Positions 17,692 to 26,601 are shown, counted from the stretch's first letter. The stretch is 64,000 nucleotides of DNA from Phycisphaerales bacterium (GCA_022839625.1 JALHJL010000016.1:1-64000); one strand, 5' to 3'. Notes: a model not told the origin generated them from the letters alone. Translations and numbers: made by a program.

Positions 17692-18009
17692 TCGAGACCA
17701 TCGGCCACGAACTCGGGACCGCAAGCCGGCCTCGACGATCCGACCGCCTGCTGCCGCCTCGGCTGGCTTCCCGCCCCCTTCCCGACGTGTTGCTGCCTCG
17801 GTAGCCCGCGGCGGCGGGCAGCGAACAAGTGCTTCCAGAATAAGACACGGCCCTTCCCCGCGGACCTCGGCGGAATTGCCGCCACGGGCGCCGGAGGACT
17901 CTCGGGTGCGTCCGTTCCGTCGCTGGACCGCCCGGCCGCTGCCGGGAAACAGAAACGGCGACCAGCTTGAAGCCGATCGCCGTTGTCGATGCCAAGTAGG
18001 ACGCCGCAG
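17692..18009. other. Intergenic stretch between defence locus and PEP-CTERM gene
   Basis: About 318 bases between convergent genes. The only structure seen is the terminator at 17954-17984; the rest is GC-rich with no supported ORF. Confidence 0.5.
17954..17984 (-). terminator. Rho-independent terminator of the PEP-CTERM gene
   Basis: On the minus strand AACGGCGA and TCGCCGTT pair perfectly (8 bp, loop about 15) and are followed by TTTCTGTTT. It begins 26 bases after the stop codon at 18010. Confidence 0.65.
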
Positions 18010-18597
18010 TTAACGCCGGCGGAGAAGCCGCAGGAGCCCGAGTCCCAGTAGAACCAGGCTGCCCGGCTCCGGCACGGCCGAGGAGGTGAACGACGCCGTG
18101 TACGTGTACCCGTTTCCCGTGTAGACCGGGTTGGCGAAGCTGAAGGCGAAGGTCTCCTCAACGAGGCCGGCGGGAATGCCGGGGCCGGTAAACGTCACAG
18201 TCTGCCCCAGGAAGGTGTCCGACGCACCGAAGCCGAACGGGGCCAGGAACGCGGCATCGAAGTCGATCCGCAGGGCCAGGCCGCCGCCGTCCGCGGGGCT
18301 CTTGTAGAACTCGATCCAGCCGCTGCTCAGTTGGCCCATGCCGACCACGGTAAGCGGCAACATCGTGAAGGTCGCGTCTTGCCAGACGTCGCCCGTGATG
18401 GGCACCTCGAGATCGAGGTTGCTGCCGCTCCAACCGCCAGTGAACGTCGTGCCCGCCAGCTCAAACAGCGGAGTGCTGCCATCGACGGCAGGATCGGCGA
18501 ACGTGGCAACGGTGGCTGCCACGGCCGGCGCGCTGACAAACAACGCAAGGATAGTAAGAAAAACGACTTGTGAACGGCGGATTGCTTGCAGGTACAT
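18010..18597 (-). CDS. PEP-CTERM-sorted exported protein
   Basis: A 195-residue protein with a signal peptide (residues 1-28, cut after VAA) and a C-terminal sorting tail: VPEPGSLVLLGLG followed by basic LRLLRRR. PEP-CTERM tails are recognised by an exosortase, which releases the protein to the cell surface. The body (residues 30-170) is Thr/Gly/Phe-rich beta sequence without an identifiable enzyme domain, as is usual for this class. GGAGGGAGT precedes the ATG. It has its own terminator and appears to be monocistronic. Confidence 0.8.
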   Translation of the reverse strand: MYLQAIRRSQVVFLTILALFVSAPAVAATVATFADPAVDGSTPLFELAGTTFTGGWSGSNLDLEVPITGDVWQDATFTMLPLTVVGMGQLSSGWIEFYKSPADGGGLALRIDFDAAFLAPFGFGASDTFLGQTVTFTGPGIPAGLVEETFAFSFANPVYTGNGYTYTASFTSSAVPEPGSLVLLGLGLLRLLRRR

Positions 18598-19010
18598 ACT
18601 CCCTCCAACGACACAAATTCGCGGCCCGACACGCTTCGTTTCCGGAGGATGCGCCCAACAGCGGCGCAGCTAGCACGACGCCAACTTCCTCGCTGGGTTT
18701 TAGGCCTCGTCGTGCGACGAAATCAAATCCATTACTACGTTCTCCGCTTCAGCCGCGTCCGGTTCGAGCGTCCGTACAGTTGCTTGGGGTCCGCCCGCGG
18801 CTCGGAGTGGGTTGGCGCCGTCGTCACGCGCCAACCGCGTCGAAGCAGTGCACTCTGGACGCGCGATTATAGGACGATGCCAATTCGCTGCCGGCAACTG
18901 CCAACTCGTGGGTATTGACACGCAGTCGGGTCGGGCTAAAATTCCACTGGTAATACTTGGTAGTACCGGCGTCGGCATCTCGGACGTCGTACAAGCCGGT
19001 GATCGTGCGA
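18598..19010. other. Divergent intergenic region with a strong forward promoter
   Basis: About 410 bases between the divergent PEP-CTERM and metal-binding genes. No ORF in it is supported. It contains the TTGACA/TAAAAT promoter described separately; a matching minus-strand promoter for the PEP-CTERM gene was not clear. Confidence 0.5.
18915..18942 (+). promoter_or_regulatory. Strong sigma-70-type promoter
   Basis: TTGACA (18915-18920), 16 bases, TAAAAT (18937-18942): 6/6 and 5/6 matches to consensus. Transcription would start near 18949, about 60 bases before the ATG at 19011. It is one of the best matches in the window and probably drives the small exported protein and perhaps the prepilin gene behind it. 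Confidence 0.6.
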
Positions 19011-19337
19011 ATGCGTAGTCACCTGATTGTCTGGCTCGCGCTGGCGACCGTCGCCCCGACGATCGCGGTGCCAATCCATGCGTGGCACCACCACGCGAGT
19101 TGCGACTGCGGGGAAGGTGACGCCGCGTGGAAAGCAGTTGCCGATTCGCACGGCTGCGGCGAATGCGCGACCTGTATCACCAGCCACTTCATTGTGCCGC
19201 ACTACGCCGACGCACCGGACATCGTCACGCCCCCATTCACCCTGGCCTGGCTCACACTCGCCCCCCACGAGGTGTGCTGTCGCGAGCCTGCCGTGCCGCT
19301 GGCACGCGGCCCGCCGACCTGCAATTGTTCCGCGTAG
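19011..19337 (+). CDS. Small exported His/Cys-rich protein
   Basis: A 108-residue protein: a signal peptide of about 22 residues, then HAWHHHASCDCGEG and SHGCGECATC. The spacing of His and Cys suggests a metal or haem ligand cluster; it resembles the DUF2946 style of short periplasmic metal-associated proteins but does not match it clearly. A second hydrophobic stretch follows (FTLAWLTLAP), then CC and CNC near the end. ATG 19011 is preceded by an in-frame GTG at 19005. It is followed by the prepilin gene after 57 bases, under the strong promoter at 18915-18942. Confidence 0.55.
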   Translation: MRSHLIVWLALATVAPTIAVPIHAWHHHASCDCGEGDAAWKAVADSHGCGECATCITSHFIVPHYADAPDIVTPPFTLAWLTLAPHEVCCREPAVPLARGPPTCNCSA

Positions 19338-19394
19338 GCTGAATCGGCTCTGAGTCTCCCCAGCTCATTTGCGTCTGCTCTTGAGAGGTGCTCC

Positions 19395-20165
19395 ATGGCG
19401 CCGAATCCCACTCGCCGTGGATCCGCGCTGCGCGGGTTCACGTTGATCGAATTGCTGGTGGTCGTGGCGATCATCGGCGTACTCGTCTCGATTCTGCTGC
19501 CCGCGCTGAGTCGGGCCCGGCAGCACGCTCGCTCGGTCCTGTGTGAAAGCAACCTGCGTACTCTGAGCTTGGCGGCTTACATGTACGCGGAATCGAACCG
19601 CGGCTGGCTGCCGGAGTTTGGCTACATGCACGGCGGCGGCGAGGCCCGCGCGGCGTACGCGTGGATCAACACGATGGCGAAGGAGTACGGCGAGAACCGG
19701 AACGTGCTCCGCTGCCCCGCCGACCAGAGTCCGCATTGGACCCGGCCGCTCAAGCCAGACGGCCCCCTGCGCCGCACGAGCTACGCCACCAATTTCTACG
19801 TGGCCGCGGGCGGCATCGACAGCCCGCTGCACTGGCGGGATGGGCACGGGTATAACCGCCTGGACTGGATCAAGCGGCCGGCGGCGACGATTCTGTTCGT
19901 CGAGCTGGCGGAGACCGGGAACTACGCCCTGGCCGACCACGTCCACCCGGAGGGTTGGGAGACGTTCTACCCATACGAGCGCCGCGAGGCCGGCAAGCAG
20001 GTGATGCTCGAGCGGCACGCGGGCCGGGCGAACTACGGGTTGCTGGACGGCCACGGGGAGCGATTCGCGTTTGAGGAAACGTATGCGATCGATCCCGCGA
20101 CGATCCAGCCGGATGAAGAAGTGATCTGGCTGGTCAACAAGTACGAACCAACGATCGCGCGCTGA
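19395..20165 (+). CDS. Type II secretion/pseudopilin-like protein with H-x9-DG tail (DUF1559-type)
   Basis: A 256-residue protein. GFTLIELLVVVAIIG at residues 14-28 is the prepilin cleavage/methylation signal (cut after Gly, N-methyl-Phe), followed by a helix with ALSRAR. The C-terminus carries HAGRANYGLLDGHGERF, the H-x9-DG motif of the large planctomycete family whose N-terminus is a pseudopilin. These are exported and anchored by the N-terminal helix, and many copies per genome are usual. Their function is not established. GAGAGGTG precedes the ATG. Confidence 0.85.
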   Translation: MAPNPTRRGSALRGFTLIELLVVVAIIGVLVSILLPALSRARQHARSVLCESNLRTLSLAAYMYAESNRGWLPEFGYMHGGGEARAAYAWINTMAKEYGENRNVLRCPADQSPHWTRPLKPDGPLRRTSYATNFYVAAGGIDSPLHWRDGHGYNRLDWIKRPAATILFVELAETGNYALADHVHPEGWETFYPYERREAGKQVMLERHAGRANYGLLDGHGERFAFEETYAIDPATIQPDEEVIWLVNKYEPTIAR

Positions 20166-20216
20166 GGCCTCGGCTGAGACCTCCCGCGTGCAAACAACTT
20201 TGGAGGAAGAAGGCTG

Positions 20217-20918
20217 ATGTTTCGCTTGGTAATCGCTTGGACGTTAATGGCGCCGCTCGCCGCGCTGGCGGCGACGTGGCACGGTCATGGGGAGGATTTC
20301 GTGATTGGTGTTGACGAGAACACCAACGCCCTGCAAGTGGAGTATGACCCGTTGCTGTTTCCGTATCCGTTGCCGCCCTCGGACGATCCGCTGTTGGCCG
20401 GCTGGACCCTCGATGACCCCGGCCTGATCGCGCTCGACGCGCCCGATCCGCATGACCCGTCGTTCGTACCCGTCGATCCCGACGCGGACATCGCATTCGA
20501 GCTGATCGCGGTCAGCCGGCCGGAATTCAAGGTGTGGAATCCGCTGGGCCCCGGCGAGCCGGGGTTTCAGATTCTCCCCGGCGAAGTGTACAACTTCCCG
20601 GGCGTCGGGGAGTTTCACGCGCATGTATGGTGGCACATCGACGCCGCCGACCCCAGTTACGATCCCAACGTTTCGGCCTGGGAGGTGACGTTCCGTTTCG
20701 TCGACCTGCGAACCGCGGGGGCGCATGGCCCGTCGGACCCGGTGACGGTGGCTTTCACGCCCGAGCCGGGGACGTTGATCCCGCTGCTCGCCGCGGTATT
20801 GGCGCTGCGGTGCCGCGCGAATCAGCGCATCGGCGCCCACGCGCTGGCTTGCACGCCGCGCAATGTTCCCGCGTGCCGAAGGAGGCACCGCGAGTTCAAT
20901 CAGGAGGAAGTGCCATGA
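20217..20918 (+). CDS. Exported protein with a PEP-CTERM-like tail
   Basis: A 233-residue protein with a signal peptide (MFRLVIAWTLMAPLAALA). Its body is rich in Asp, Pro and His-containing beta segments (FHAHVWWHIDAADPSYDPN) and resembles the following gene product. TPEPGTLIPLLAAVLALRCR is a PEP-CTERM-like tail, but about 30 further residues follow it (to PACRRRHREFNQEEVP) where the family normally stops. GGAGGAAGAAGG precedes the ATG. Its stop overlaps the next ATG (ATGA), so the two are coupled and probably paralogous. Confidence 0.7.
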   Translation: MFRLVIAWTLMAPLAALAATWHGHGEDFVIGVDENTNALQVEYDPLLFPYPLPPSDDPLLAGWTLDDPGLIALDAPDPHDPSFVPVDPDADIAFELIAVSRPEFKVWNPLGPGEPGFQILPGEVYNFPGVGEFHAHVWWHIDAADPSYDPNVSAWEVTFRFVDLRTAGAHGPSDPVTVAFTPEPGTLIPLLAAVLALRCRANQRIGAHALACTPRNVPACRRRHREFNQEEVP

Positions 20919-21670
20919 CTGCCAAGCTGCACGTTCATATCGTGCTGGGGGCCTCGATCACACTACTGGCCGGGGCGGACCAGCTCCTGGGGCAACACAC
21001 CGGCGACATCGCCGTCGGGCGGTCGGCCGCCGGCCAGCTCAAGTACAAGCCGTTCGACGCGAACTACCCCTGCTTCGACCCGGCGGCCGGCATCGGCCTG
21101 CTCATACCGATTCCCGATCCGCCGGCGCCGCCGACGAGTTGGCGCGCTACCGATCCGGGATTTGACGCGAACTTCGACCCGGCTCCCGAGTACGATTTCT
21201 ACTCGCTGGCGTACGGAGCGGCGATCTACCTGGTGGCGTACGAAGACATGACGCCGGCGTTTCGGGTCCGATACGGCAGCGCGAACATCCGCTATGCGGG
21301 CGACAGCTTGCCGCTCGGGTCGGACGTGCTGCACCGGCACGTGCAGTTCATCGTGGACTGCGACGACCCCGCCTACGACCCGCTGCGGACGCTGTGGTAT
21401 GGGACGTTCATTCTGGACGACCGCGGCTCGACGCAGTACGCGGACTCGGAGCCTTTCACGATTCGCCTGTCGATCGTGGAGTGCGTCGCCGGCGACGTCA
21501 CGGGTGACGGCACGGTGGACTTCGAGGACATCAACCCCTTTGTGGCGGTGATGGTGAACCCGGCGGCCGCCACCGTGGCAGAGCGCTGCGCAGCAGACGT
21601 GGACCGCGACGGCTACGTGACGTTCGCCGACATCAACCCGTTCGTCGCCATCCTCAGCGCGGGGGCGTGA
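20915..21670 (+). CDS. Exported protein with two C-terminal dockerin-like repeats
   Basis: A 251-residue protein with a signal peptide ending near residue 27. The middle (FYSLAYGAAIYLVAYEDMTP, HVQFIVDCDDPAYDP) resembles the upstream gene. The C-terminus has two EF-hand-like repeats: GDVTGDGTVDFEDINPFVAV, then DVDRDGYVTFADINPFVAI, each with Asp/Asn ligands in the D-x-D-x-D-G pattern. Such repeats resemble dockerin type I and probably bind calcium for surface assembly. No cohesin gene is in the window. AGGAGGAAG gives an excellent ribosome site. Confidence 0.75.
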   Translation: MTAKLHVHIVLGASITLLAGADQLLGQHTGDIAVGRSAAGQLKYKPFDANYPCFDPAAGIGLLIPIPDPPAPPTSWRATDPGFDANFDPAPEYDFYSLAYGAAIYLVAYEDMTPAFRVRYGSANIRYAGDSLPLGSDVLHRHVQFIVDCDDPAYDPLRTLWYGTFILDDRGSTQYADSEPFTIRLSIVECVAGDVTGDGTVDFEDINPFVAVMVNPAAATVAERCAADVDRDGYVTFADINPFVAILSAGA

Positions 21671-22077
21671 CGTTGCGGCTGGGACGTGCGGCGGCGTATC
21701 ACACGTGACTGACCGCCCAAGGGGGGAAGCATGGGTGTCCGGCCCGCGGCCGCGGCCCGGCCGGGCACCCGTGCGATTTGCGATCGAGCTTCTCCGGGGC
21801 ACTGCGCCGGCGACGAGGTGCTCTGCGGCGCGCGTCTCGTGGTGGCGGCCGGGGCGCAAGCGGTGTGGGGGGGGGTTATCGGGCGGCGACCGCCGTACGG
21901 CACCTGTCAGGATCACGAACTACGGGGCGCCCGTGTTGGCGGCCGTGAGCCTATTCAATTGTCGCTGCACGGCGTTCGATAACCCCAGTGACAGGTTGGT
22001 GCGGCCAAGTGTGGCGATGGTCCGCTGCAATGCAGCGCGGCCTCCAGATGTTGCGGCAGTTCGCTCAGGACGAACGC
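21671..22077. other. Intergenic region before the chemotaxis operon
   Basis: About 400 bases; no supported gene. It holds the hairpin at 21733-21770 and a run of nine G (near 21870). A clear promoter for cheA was not found. Confidence 0.45.
21733..21770 (+). terminator. Long GC hairpin after the dockerin-like gene
   Basis: GGGTGTCCGG (21733-21742) pairs with CCGGGCACCC (21761-21770), 10 bp with one G-U pair, loop of 18 bases that is itself self-complementary. It lies 62 bases after the stop and has no strong T-run. Confidence 0.4.
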
Positions 22078-24576
22078 ATGTCAGATCAAACAGCGATGAA
22101 TGCGGCGACGGAAGCCATTGGCAAGCTGGTCGAGGCGGTGGCAGTGCCGCTGGAGCGCAACGACCTCGGTCGTCTGGCCCAGATGCACTCCTGGGCCCAG
22201 AAGGTGGTCGAGGGAGCTTCGCCCGCCGGGGAACGAGCCGTCAGCGAAACAGCGGGCCGACTGGCCCAGGACCTGGTCGTGTTGCTGGAGCGGCTGATCC
22301 TGGATGAGGCAGCCGATCCCGACGCGGGCATCGCGCTCGTCGTTGAGACCGTGCGGGTCATCGCGCGGGCCGGCCAGGGAGAGCCGGTCGAGGCCGACGA
22401 CCTGAGCGCCCGGATCGCCTCGGCAATCGGCAATCCTCCGCCGGCCGTGACGACGCCTGCGACACCGACCGTGGCGACCGCACCGGCAGCGGCCGTGGCC
22501 GCCAAGCCGACTGCGCCGCCGGCCGCCGTGACGCACGCTCCGCCGCCAGCCGAACCTGCCCAGCCGGCAGCGCCGCCGGCCGAAGTCGCGGCGGTGGACG
22601 CGAAGTACACGAGCGAGCCACTGCACCTGGACCTCAATGAGCGCGAGCACCTGGAAGGCTTCCTCGAGGAAGCCGTGGAGCACATGGACGCCATTGAGCG
22701 GGGCCTGCTGGAGGTGGAGACCGAGCCGGGCAACACGGCCAAGATCAACGAGCTGTTTCGGCCGTTCCACACCATCAAGGGCATCGCCGGCTTCCTCAAT
22801 CTCCGGGACATCAACCGTCTGACGCACGAGATGGAGACGATCCTCGATCTCGGGCGGAGGAACGAGTTGCGTATCACGGCGGGGATCATCGATCTGATCT
22901 TCGCCGGCGTGGATGTCTTGAAGCTGCAACTCCAGGCGATTCGGCAGTACCTGGCGGAACCCACGGGCGAAGCCTGCCCGCAGCCGGAGGTCGCGACGAT
23001 CATCGGGAAGCTGCGGCGGGCAGCCGGCGAACGGAACGTCGAGACGGACGCGGAACCTCGACCAAAGCTGGGCGAAGTGCTCGTGGCCGAAGGCTTGGTG
23101 GCGGCCTCAGACGTGCAGGCCGCCCTCGAAGTCCAGGCCACCGAACCCCGGCCGCCGCGCCGGCTCGGCGAGATCCTGGTCGAGGAAGGCGTCGCCGCGC
23201 CGCAGTCCGTGGAGCGGGCGCTGGCCCAGCAGGGGGCTGGCAGTGCACTCGGCGACCAGGCGATCCGGGTCGATACGCGCAAGCTCGATCTGCTGGTAGA
23301 CGCGGTGGGCGAGCTGGTGATTGCCCAGTCGATGGTGGGGCTGGCTGGGGCGGCGCTGCGGGATGAGAAGTTGCAGCGCAACGTGTCCCAGGTGACCAAG
23401 ATCGTGCGCGACGTGCAGGAAACGGCGATGGCCATGCGGATGGTCCCGATCGGGCAGACCTTCCACAAGATGCGGCGGGTGGTCCGCGACGTGGCGCGCA
23501 AGGCCGGCAAGTGCGTCGAACTGACCATTACGGGCGAGGAGACCGAGCTGGACAAGAACGTGATCCAGCAAATTTCGGACCCGCTGGTACACATGGTGCG
23601 AAACGCGGTCGACCACGGCATCGAAGCGCCGGCGGACCGCCGGCGGGCCGGCAAGCCGGAGGGCGGGCACATCACGCTGAACGCGTACCACCAGGGCGAC
23701 AGCATCGTAATCGAGGTGCGGGACGACGGGCGGGGGCTGGATCGCGACAAGCTGCTGGCCAAGGGGATCGAGCGCGGCCTGGTGCGGCCGGAGGAGTCGC
23801 TGACCGAGCAGCAGGTCTTCGCGCTCATCATGCAGTCCGGCTTCTCGACGGCGGAGAAGGTCACGGACATCTCCGGCCGCGGGGTCGGGATGGACGTGGT
23901 GCGCCGGAACGTCGAACAGTTGCGCGGCAAGATCGAGATTCAGTCGGAGAAAGGACGGGGCAGCACGTTCCTCATCCGCTTGCCGCTCACGCTGGCGATC
24001 ATCGATGGGATGCTGGTGCGGGTCGGCGCGGAGCGCATGATCATCCCGACGATTCTGATCGAGCAGTCGCTGCGGCCCGAACCCCGCCAGATCACCACCG
24101 TCCAGCGCCGGGGAGCGATGCTCCAGGTGCGCGGCGAGCTTTGTCCGCTGATCCAGTTGGGGGCCCTGTTCGGCTACGGCGAGCCGATCGATCCGTGCGC
24201 AAGCCTGGCGGTAATCGTGCAGTGCGACGGGCTGAAGATCGCGCTGGTCGTCGACGAGCTGATTGGCCAGCAGCAAGTCGTGATCAAGACGCTGGGCGAG
24301 CGGTTCAAGGGCGCGTTGGGCGTTTCCGGGGCCGCCATCCTCGGGGACGGCCGCGTCGGCCTCATCCTCGAGCCCAGCGGCCTGCTGGCGCTGTACAAAC
24401 GGCAGAGCAGCGCGTCGTTCCACGACGCTGCGCCGGCGGAGGCGCCCGAGCCCGTCACGCGGGACTACTCGGCAGCGCCGGGCTGCGACGGTCCCGCACG
24501 TACTCCCTCTCAACAGGAGATTCCTGAACCAGGCGGCGTCGAGCGACTGGCGGAGCTGGTCGGCGCGCCCACGTAG
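22078..24576 (+). CDS. cheA: Chemotaxis histidine kinase CheA with MshEN-like insert
   Basis: An 832-residue CheA. Residues 1-125 are helical and unassigned. A Pro/Ala linker leads to the HPt (P1) domain with phospho-acceptor His231 in FHTIKG. Residues 330-353 and 362-385 are two 24-residue motifs starting KLGEVLVAEGLV and RLGEILVEEGVA and ending in Q, matching the MshEN cyclic-di-GMP-binding pattern. The dimerisation domain follows (LDLLVDAVGELVIAQSM), then the ATPase (VRNAVDHGIE, DDGRGLD, GRGVGMDVV) and the CheW-like domain. It autophosphorylates and passes phosphate to CheY. ATG 22078 has AGGA 8 bases upstream; the open frame to 21988 has no such site. First gene of the che operon. Confidence 0.92.
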   Translation: MSDQTAMNAATEAIGKLVEAVAVPLERNDLGRLAQMHSWAQKVVEGASPAGERAVSETAGRLAQDLVVLLERLILDEAADPDAGIALVVETVRVIARAGQGEPVEADDLSARIASAIGNPPPAVTTPATPTVATAPAAAVAAKPTAPPAAVTHAPPPAEPAQPAAPPAEVAAVDAKYTSEPLHLDLNEREHLEGFLEEAVEHMDAIERGLLEVETEPGNTAKINELFRPFHTIKGIAGFLNLRDINRLTHEMETILDLGRRNELRITAGIIDLIFAGVDVLKLQLQAIRQYLAEPTGEACPQPEVATIIGKLRRAAGERNVETDAEPRPKLGEVLVAEGLVAASDVQAALEVQATEPRPPRRLGEILVEEGVAAPQSVERALAQQGAGSALGDQAIRVDTRKLDLLVDAVGELVIAQSMVGLAGAALRDEKLQRNVSQVTKIVRDVQETAMAMRMVPIGQTFHKMRRVVRDVARKAGKCVELTITGEETELDKNVIQQISDPLVHMVRNAVDHGIEAPADRRRAGKPEGGHITLNAYHQGDSIVIEVRDDGRGLDRDKLLAKGIERGLVRPEESLTEQQVFALIMQSGFSTAEKVTDISGRGVGMDVVRRNVEQLRGKIEIQSEKGRGSTFLIRLPLTLAIIDGMLVRVGAERMIIPTILIEQSLRPEPRQITTVQRRGAMLQVRGELCPLIQLGALFGYGEPIDPCASLAVIVQCDGLKIALVVDELIGQQQVVIKTLGERFKGALGVSGAAILGDGRVGLILEPSGLLALYKRQSSASFHDAAPAEAPEPVTRDYSAAPGCDGPARTPSQQEIPEPGGVERLAELVGAPT

Positions 24577-24586
24577 GAGTGTCACG

Positions 24587-25102
24587 ATGCAAACGGTAGA
24601 ACTGGCGAAGAACTCCGGGCTCCGGAGCACGGCGGACGGCGGAAAGTACTTGACGTTCAGCCTGGACTCCGAGGAGTACGGGCTCGAAATCCTCAAGGTG
24701 CGGGAGATCATCGGGATCATGGACATCACGTCGATCCCGCAGATGCCCGGTTACGTGAAGGGCGTGATCAACCTGCGCGGGAAGGTGATCCCGGTGATCG
24801 ACCTCCGGCTGAAATTCGGGCTGGAGGCGGCCGAGTACACCGAACAGACCTGCATCGTGGTGGTTGACGTGGGCTCACTGGTCGGAATCATCGTGGACAC
24901 GGTCCAGGAAGTCCTGGATATCGACGCGAGCCAGATCGACCCGCCGCCGCCCCTCGGCGCATCGGTCGACACGACGTTCATCATGGGAATGGGCAAGGTC
25001 AAGGATGACGTCAAGATCCTCCTGGACATCGACCAGGTCCTGCGCTCCGAGGAGCTGACGGCGGCGCTGGAGAGCGTGACGGCCGCGGCCGAGGTCGCGT
25101 GA
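24587..25102 (+). CDS. cheW: Chemotaxis coupling protein CheW
   Basis: A 171-residue CheW: SLDSEEYGLEILKVREIIGI, PQMPGYVKGVINLRGKVIPV and the Arg-containing LRLKFGLE segments are typical and match the fold of two five-stranded barrels. It bridges receptors and CheA in the array. AGGAG lies 8 bases before the ATG, and the gene follows cheA after 10 bases. The first 20 residues are extra relative to short CheW proteins. Confidence 0.93.
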   Translation: MQTVELAKNSGLRSTADGGKYLTFSLDSEEYGLEILKVREIIGIMDITSIPQMPGYVKGVINLRGKVIPVIDLRLKFGLEAAEYTEQTCIVVVDVGSLVGIIVDTVQEVLDIDASQIDPPPPLGASVDTTFIMGMGKVKDDVKILLDIDQVLRSEELTAALESVTAAAEVA

Positions 25103-25260
25103 ACCTGGCCGGCGGAACGGGACGCACGCCGCGTCCCGCGCGGACGCGGCGATGCGCCGTGGACCTCCGGGGCGCCTCGGCCGGCGCGGCCTGAGTGCGC
25201 CCCGCGCGCGGCGTGCGGGGCGCCCTGGCAGGACTCCGGCGCGCCTTCGTGAGAATCTGA

Positions 25261-25740
25261 ATGCCCGTTGTCGTCGTGGACATCGCGGACCTGGCCGTTT
25301 CGGCGGACGCCGGTGTCACGCTGATCACGTACTCGCTGGGCAGTTGCATCGGCGTGTCGATCTGGGACCCGGTCGCGCGCGTGGGGGGAATGCTGCACTA
25401 CATGTTGCCGGCGGCGGAGCTGTCCCCCGACCGGGCACGGGCGAACCCGGCCATGTTCTGCGACACCGGCGTCCCCAAGCTGTTCCGGGCGGTCTACGAG
25501 CTCGGGGCGGTCAAGAACCGGCTGGTCATCAAGATCGCCGGCGGTTCCCAATTACTGGACGACAACGGCACGTTCAACATCGGCAAGCGGAACTACCTGG
25601 CGTTGCGCAAGATCTTCTGGAAGAACGGCGTGATGATCAGCGCCGAGCACGTGGGGGGCGCGCTGAGCCGGACCATGAAGCTGGAGGTGGGGACAGGGAC
25701 AGTCACCATACGGTCACGGAACCAGGAGGTGCCGCTATGA
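25261..25740 (+). CDS. cheD: Chemoreceptor glutamine deamidase CheD
   Basis: A 159-residue enzyme. SLGSCIGVSIWDP holds the catalytic Cys, and GGMLHYMLP the His, of the CheD cysteine-protease-like fold; a Thr in the YELGAVKNRLVIKIAGGS region completes the usual triad. It deamidates specific Gln residues of chemoreceptors and, in some systems, interacts with CheC. The 158-base gap after cheW contains GC-rich hairpins (for example GCCCCGC paired with GCGGGGC). It overlaps the HDOD gene start by 4 bases. Confidence 0.9.
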   Translation: MPVVVVDIADLAVSADAGVTLITYSLGSCIGVSIWDPVARVGGMLHYMLPAAELSPDRARANPAMFCDTGVPKLFRAVYELGAVKNRLVIKIAGGSQLLDDNGTFNIGKRNYLALRKIFWKNGVMISAEHVGGALSRTMKLEVGTGTVTIRSRNQEVPL

Positions 25741-26591
25741 CTACCGTTGTGCTGGACGAGATCATCCAGCGTGTGCGGACGCTGCCGCACCTGCGGGACA
25801 CCGTCCTGCATCTCGTGCAGGTGGTCAGCGATCCGAACAGCTCCCTGTCCGACATCGTCGAGGCGCTCCGGTACGACCCGACTCTGACCGCCGAGCTCCT
25901 GCGGCTGTGCAACTCGGCGTACTACGGCGTGGGGCGCGAGGTGAGCTCGCTCGAAGACGCCGTGCATCTGCTCGGCACGACCAAGGTGTTCCAACTGGCG
26001 ATGGCAGCGTATGCGCGGACCATGCTCGGCGCGCCGCAGGAGGGCTACGGGCTGCCGGCCGGTGCGCTGTGGACCCACTCGGTCGCGGTGGCGCTGGCGG
26101 CGCGCCTGTTGGCGCGGCGGATGCGTCTGTCGCAGAGTGCGCTGCTTTTCACGGCCGGTCTGCTGCACGATTCGGGGAAGGTGGTCTTGAATGAGTTCGT
26201 GAGCCGCGCCTACGCGGAGATCGTGCAGCGCGTGGCCGAAGACCACGTCTCGTTCTGCGACGCCGAGCAGCAGGTCCTCGGGTACACCCACTCGGAGGTC
26301 GGCGCACGGCTGGCCGAAGCGTGGAAGCTGCCGCAGCCGATCGTGGACTGTGCGCGTTACCACCACGAGCCCGAGGCGCTGCCGGCCCCGAGCGAGCTGG
26401 TCGATGCGGTGCACCTGGCCGACACAGTGGCCCTGATGTTGGGCATCGGCGGCGGAGACGACGGGTTGTCGTATCGGGCCAGCGCGGCCACTCTCGCGCG
26501 GCATGGACTCGTGCAGTCGGATCTCGAAGGTCTGGGAGCCGAGGTGGTGGGCGAACTGACCTCGGTGCGGGCGCTGTTCGCCAAACAGTAG
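25737..26591 (+). CDS. HDOD-domain signalling protein
   Basis: A 284-residue protein whose residues about 10-215 form an HDOD domain (LRLCNSAYYGVGREVSSLEDAVHLLG is the characteristic stretch; GLLHDSGKVVLNEF is an HD-like segment). HDOD proteins are non-catalytic relatives of HD phosphohydrolases used as signalling outputs. In this operon it may respond to phospho-CheY or second messengers. AGGAGGTG precedes the ATG, which overlaps the cheD stop (ATGA). A much longer open frame upstream is a reading artefact over cheD. Confidence 0.85.
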   Translation: MTTVVLDEIIQRVRTLPHLRDTVLHLVQVVSDPNSSLSDIVEALRYDPTLTAELLRLCNSAYYGVGREVSSLEDAVHLLGTTKVFQLAMAAYARTMLGAPQEGYGLPAGALWTHSVAVALAARLLARRMRLSQSALLFTAGLLHDSGKVVLNEFVSRAYAEIVQRVAEDHVSFCDAEQQVLGYTHSEVGARLAEAWKLPQPIVDCARYHHEPEALPAPSELVDAVHLADTVALMLGIGGGDDGLSYRASAATLARHGLVQSDLEGLGAEVVGELTSVRALFAKQ

Positions 26592-26601
26592 GAAGATCGC
26601 C

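Noticed and set aside
20930..21670. Cellulosome scaffold or dockerin of clostridial type
   Set aside because: The repeats are dockerin-like but end in INPFV and no cohesin or scaffoldin is present, so a cellulosome cannot be claimed.
25152..25736. N-terminal extension of the HDOD protein
   Set aside because: The frame is open, but the segment is antiparallel in character to nothing known, overlaps cheD in another frame and the ATG at 25737 has AGGAGGTG.
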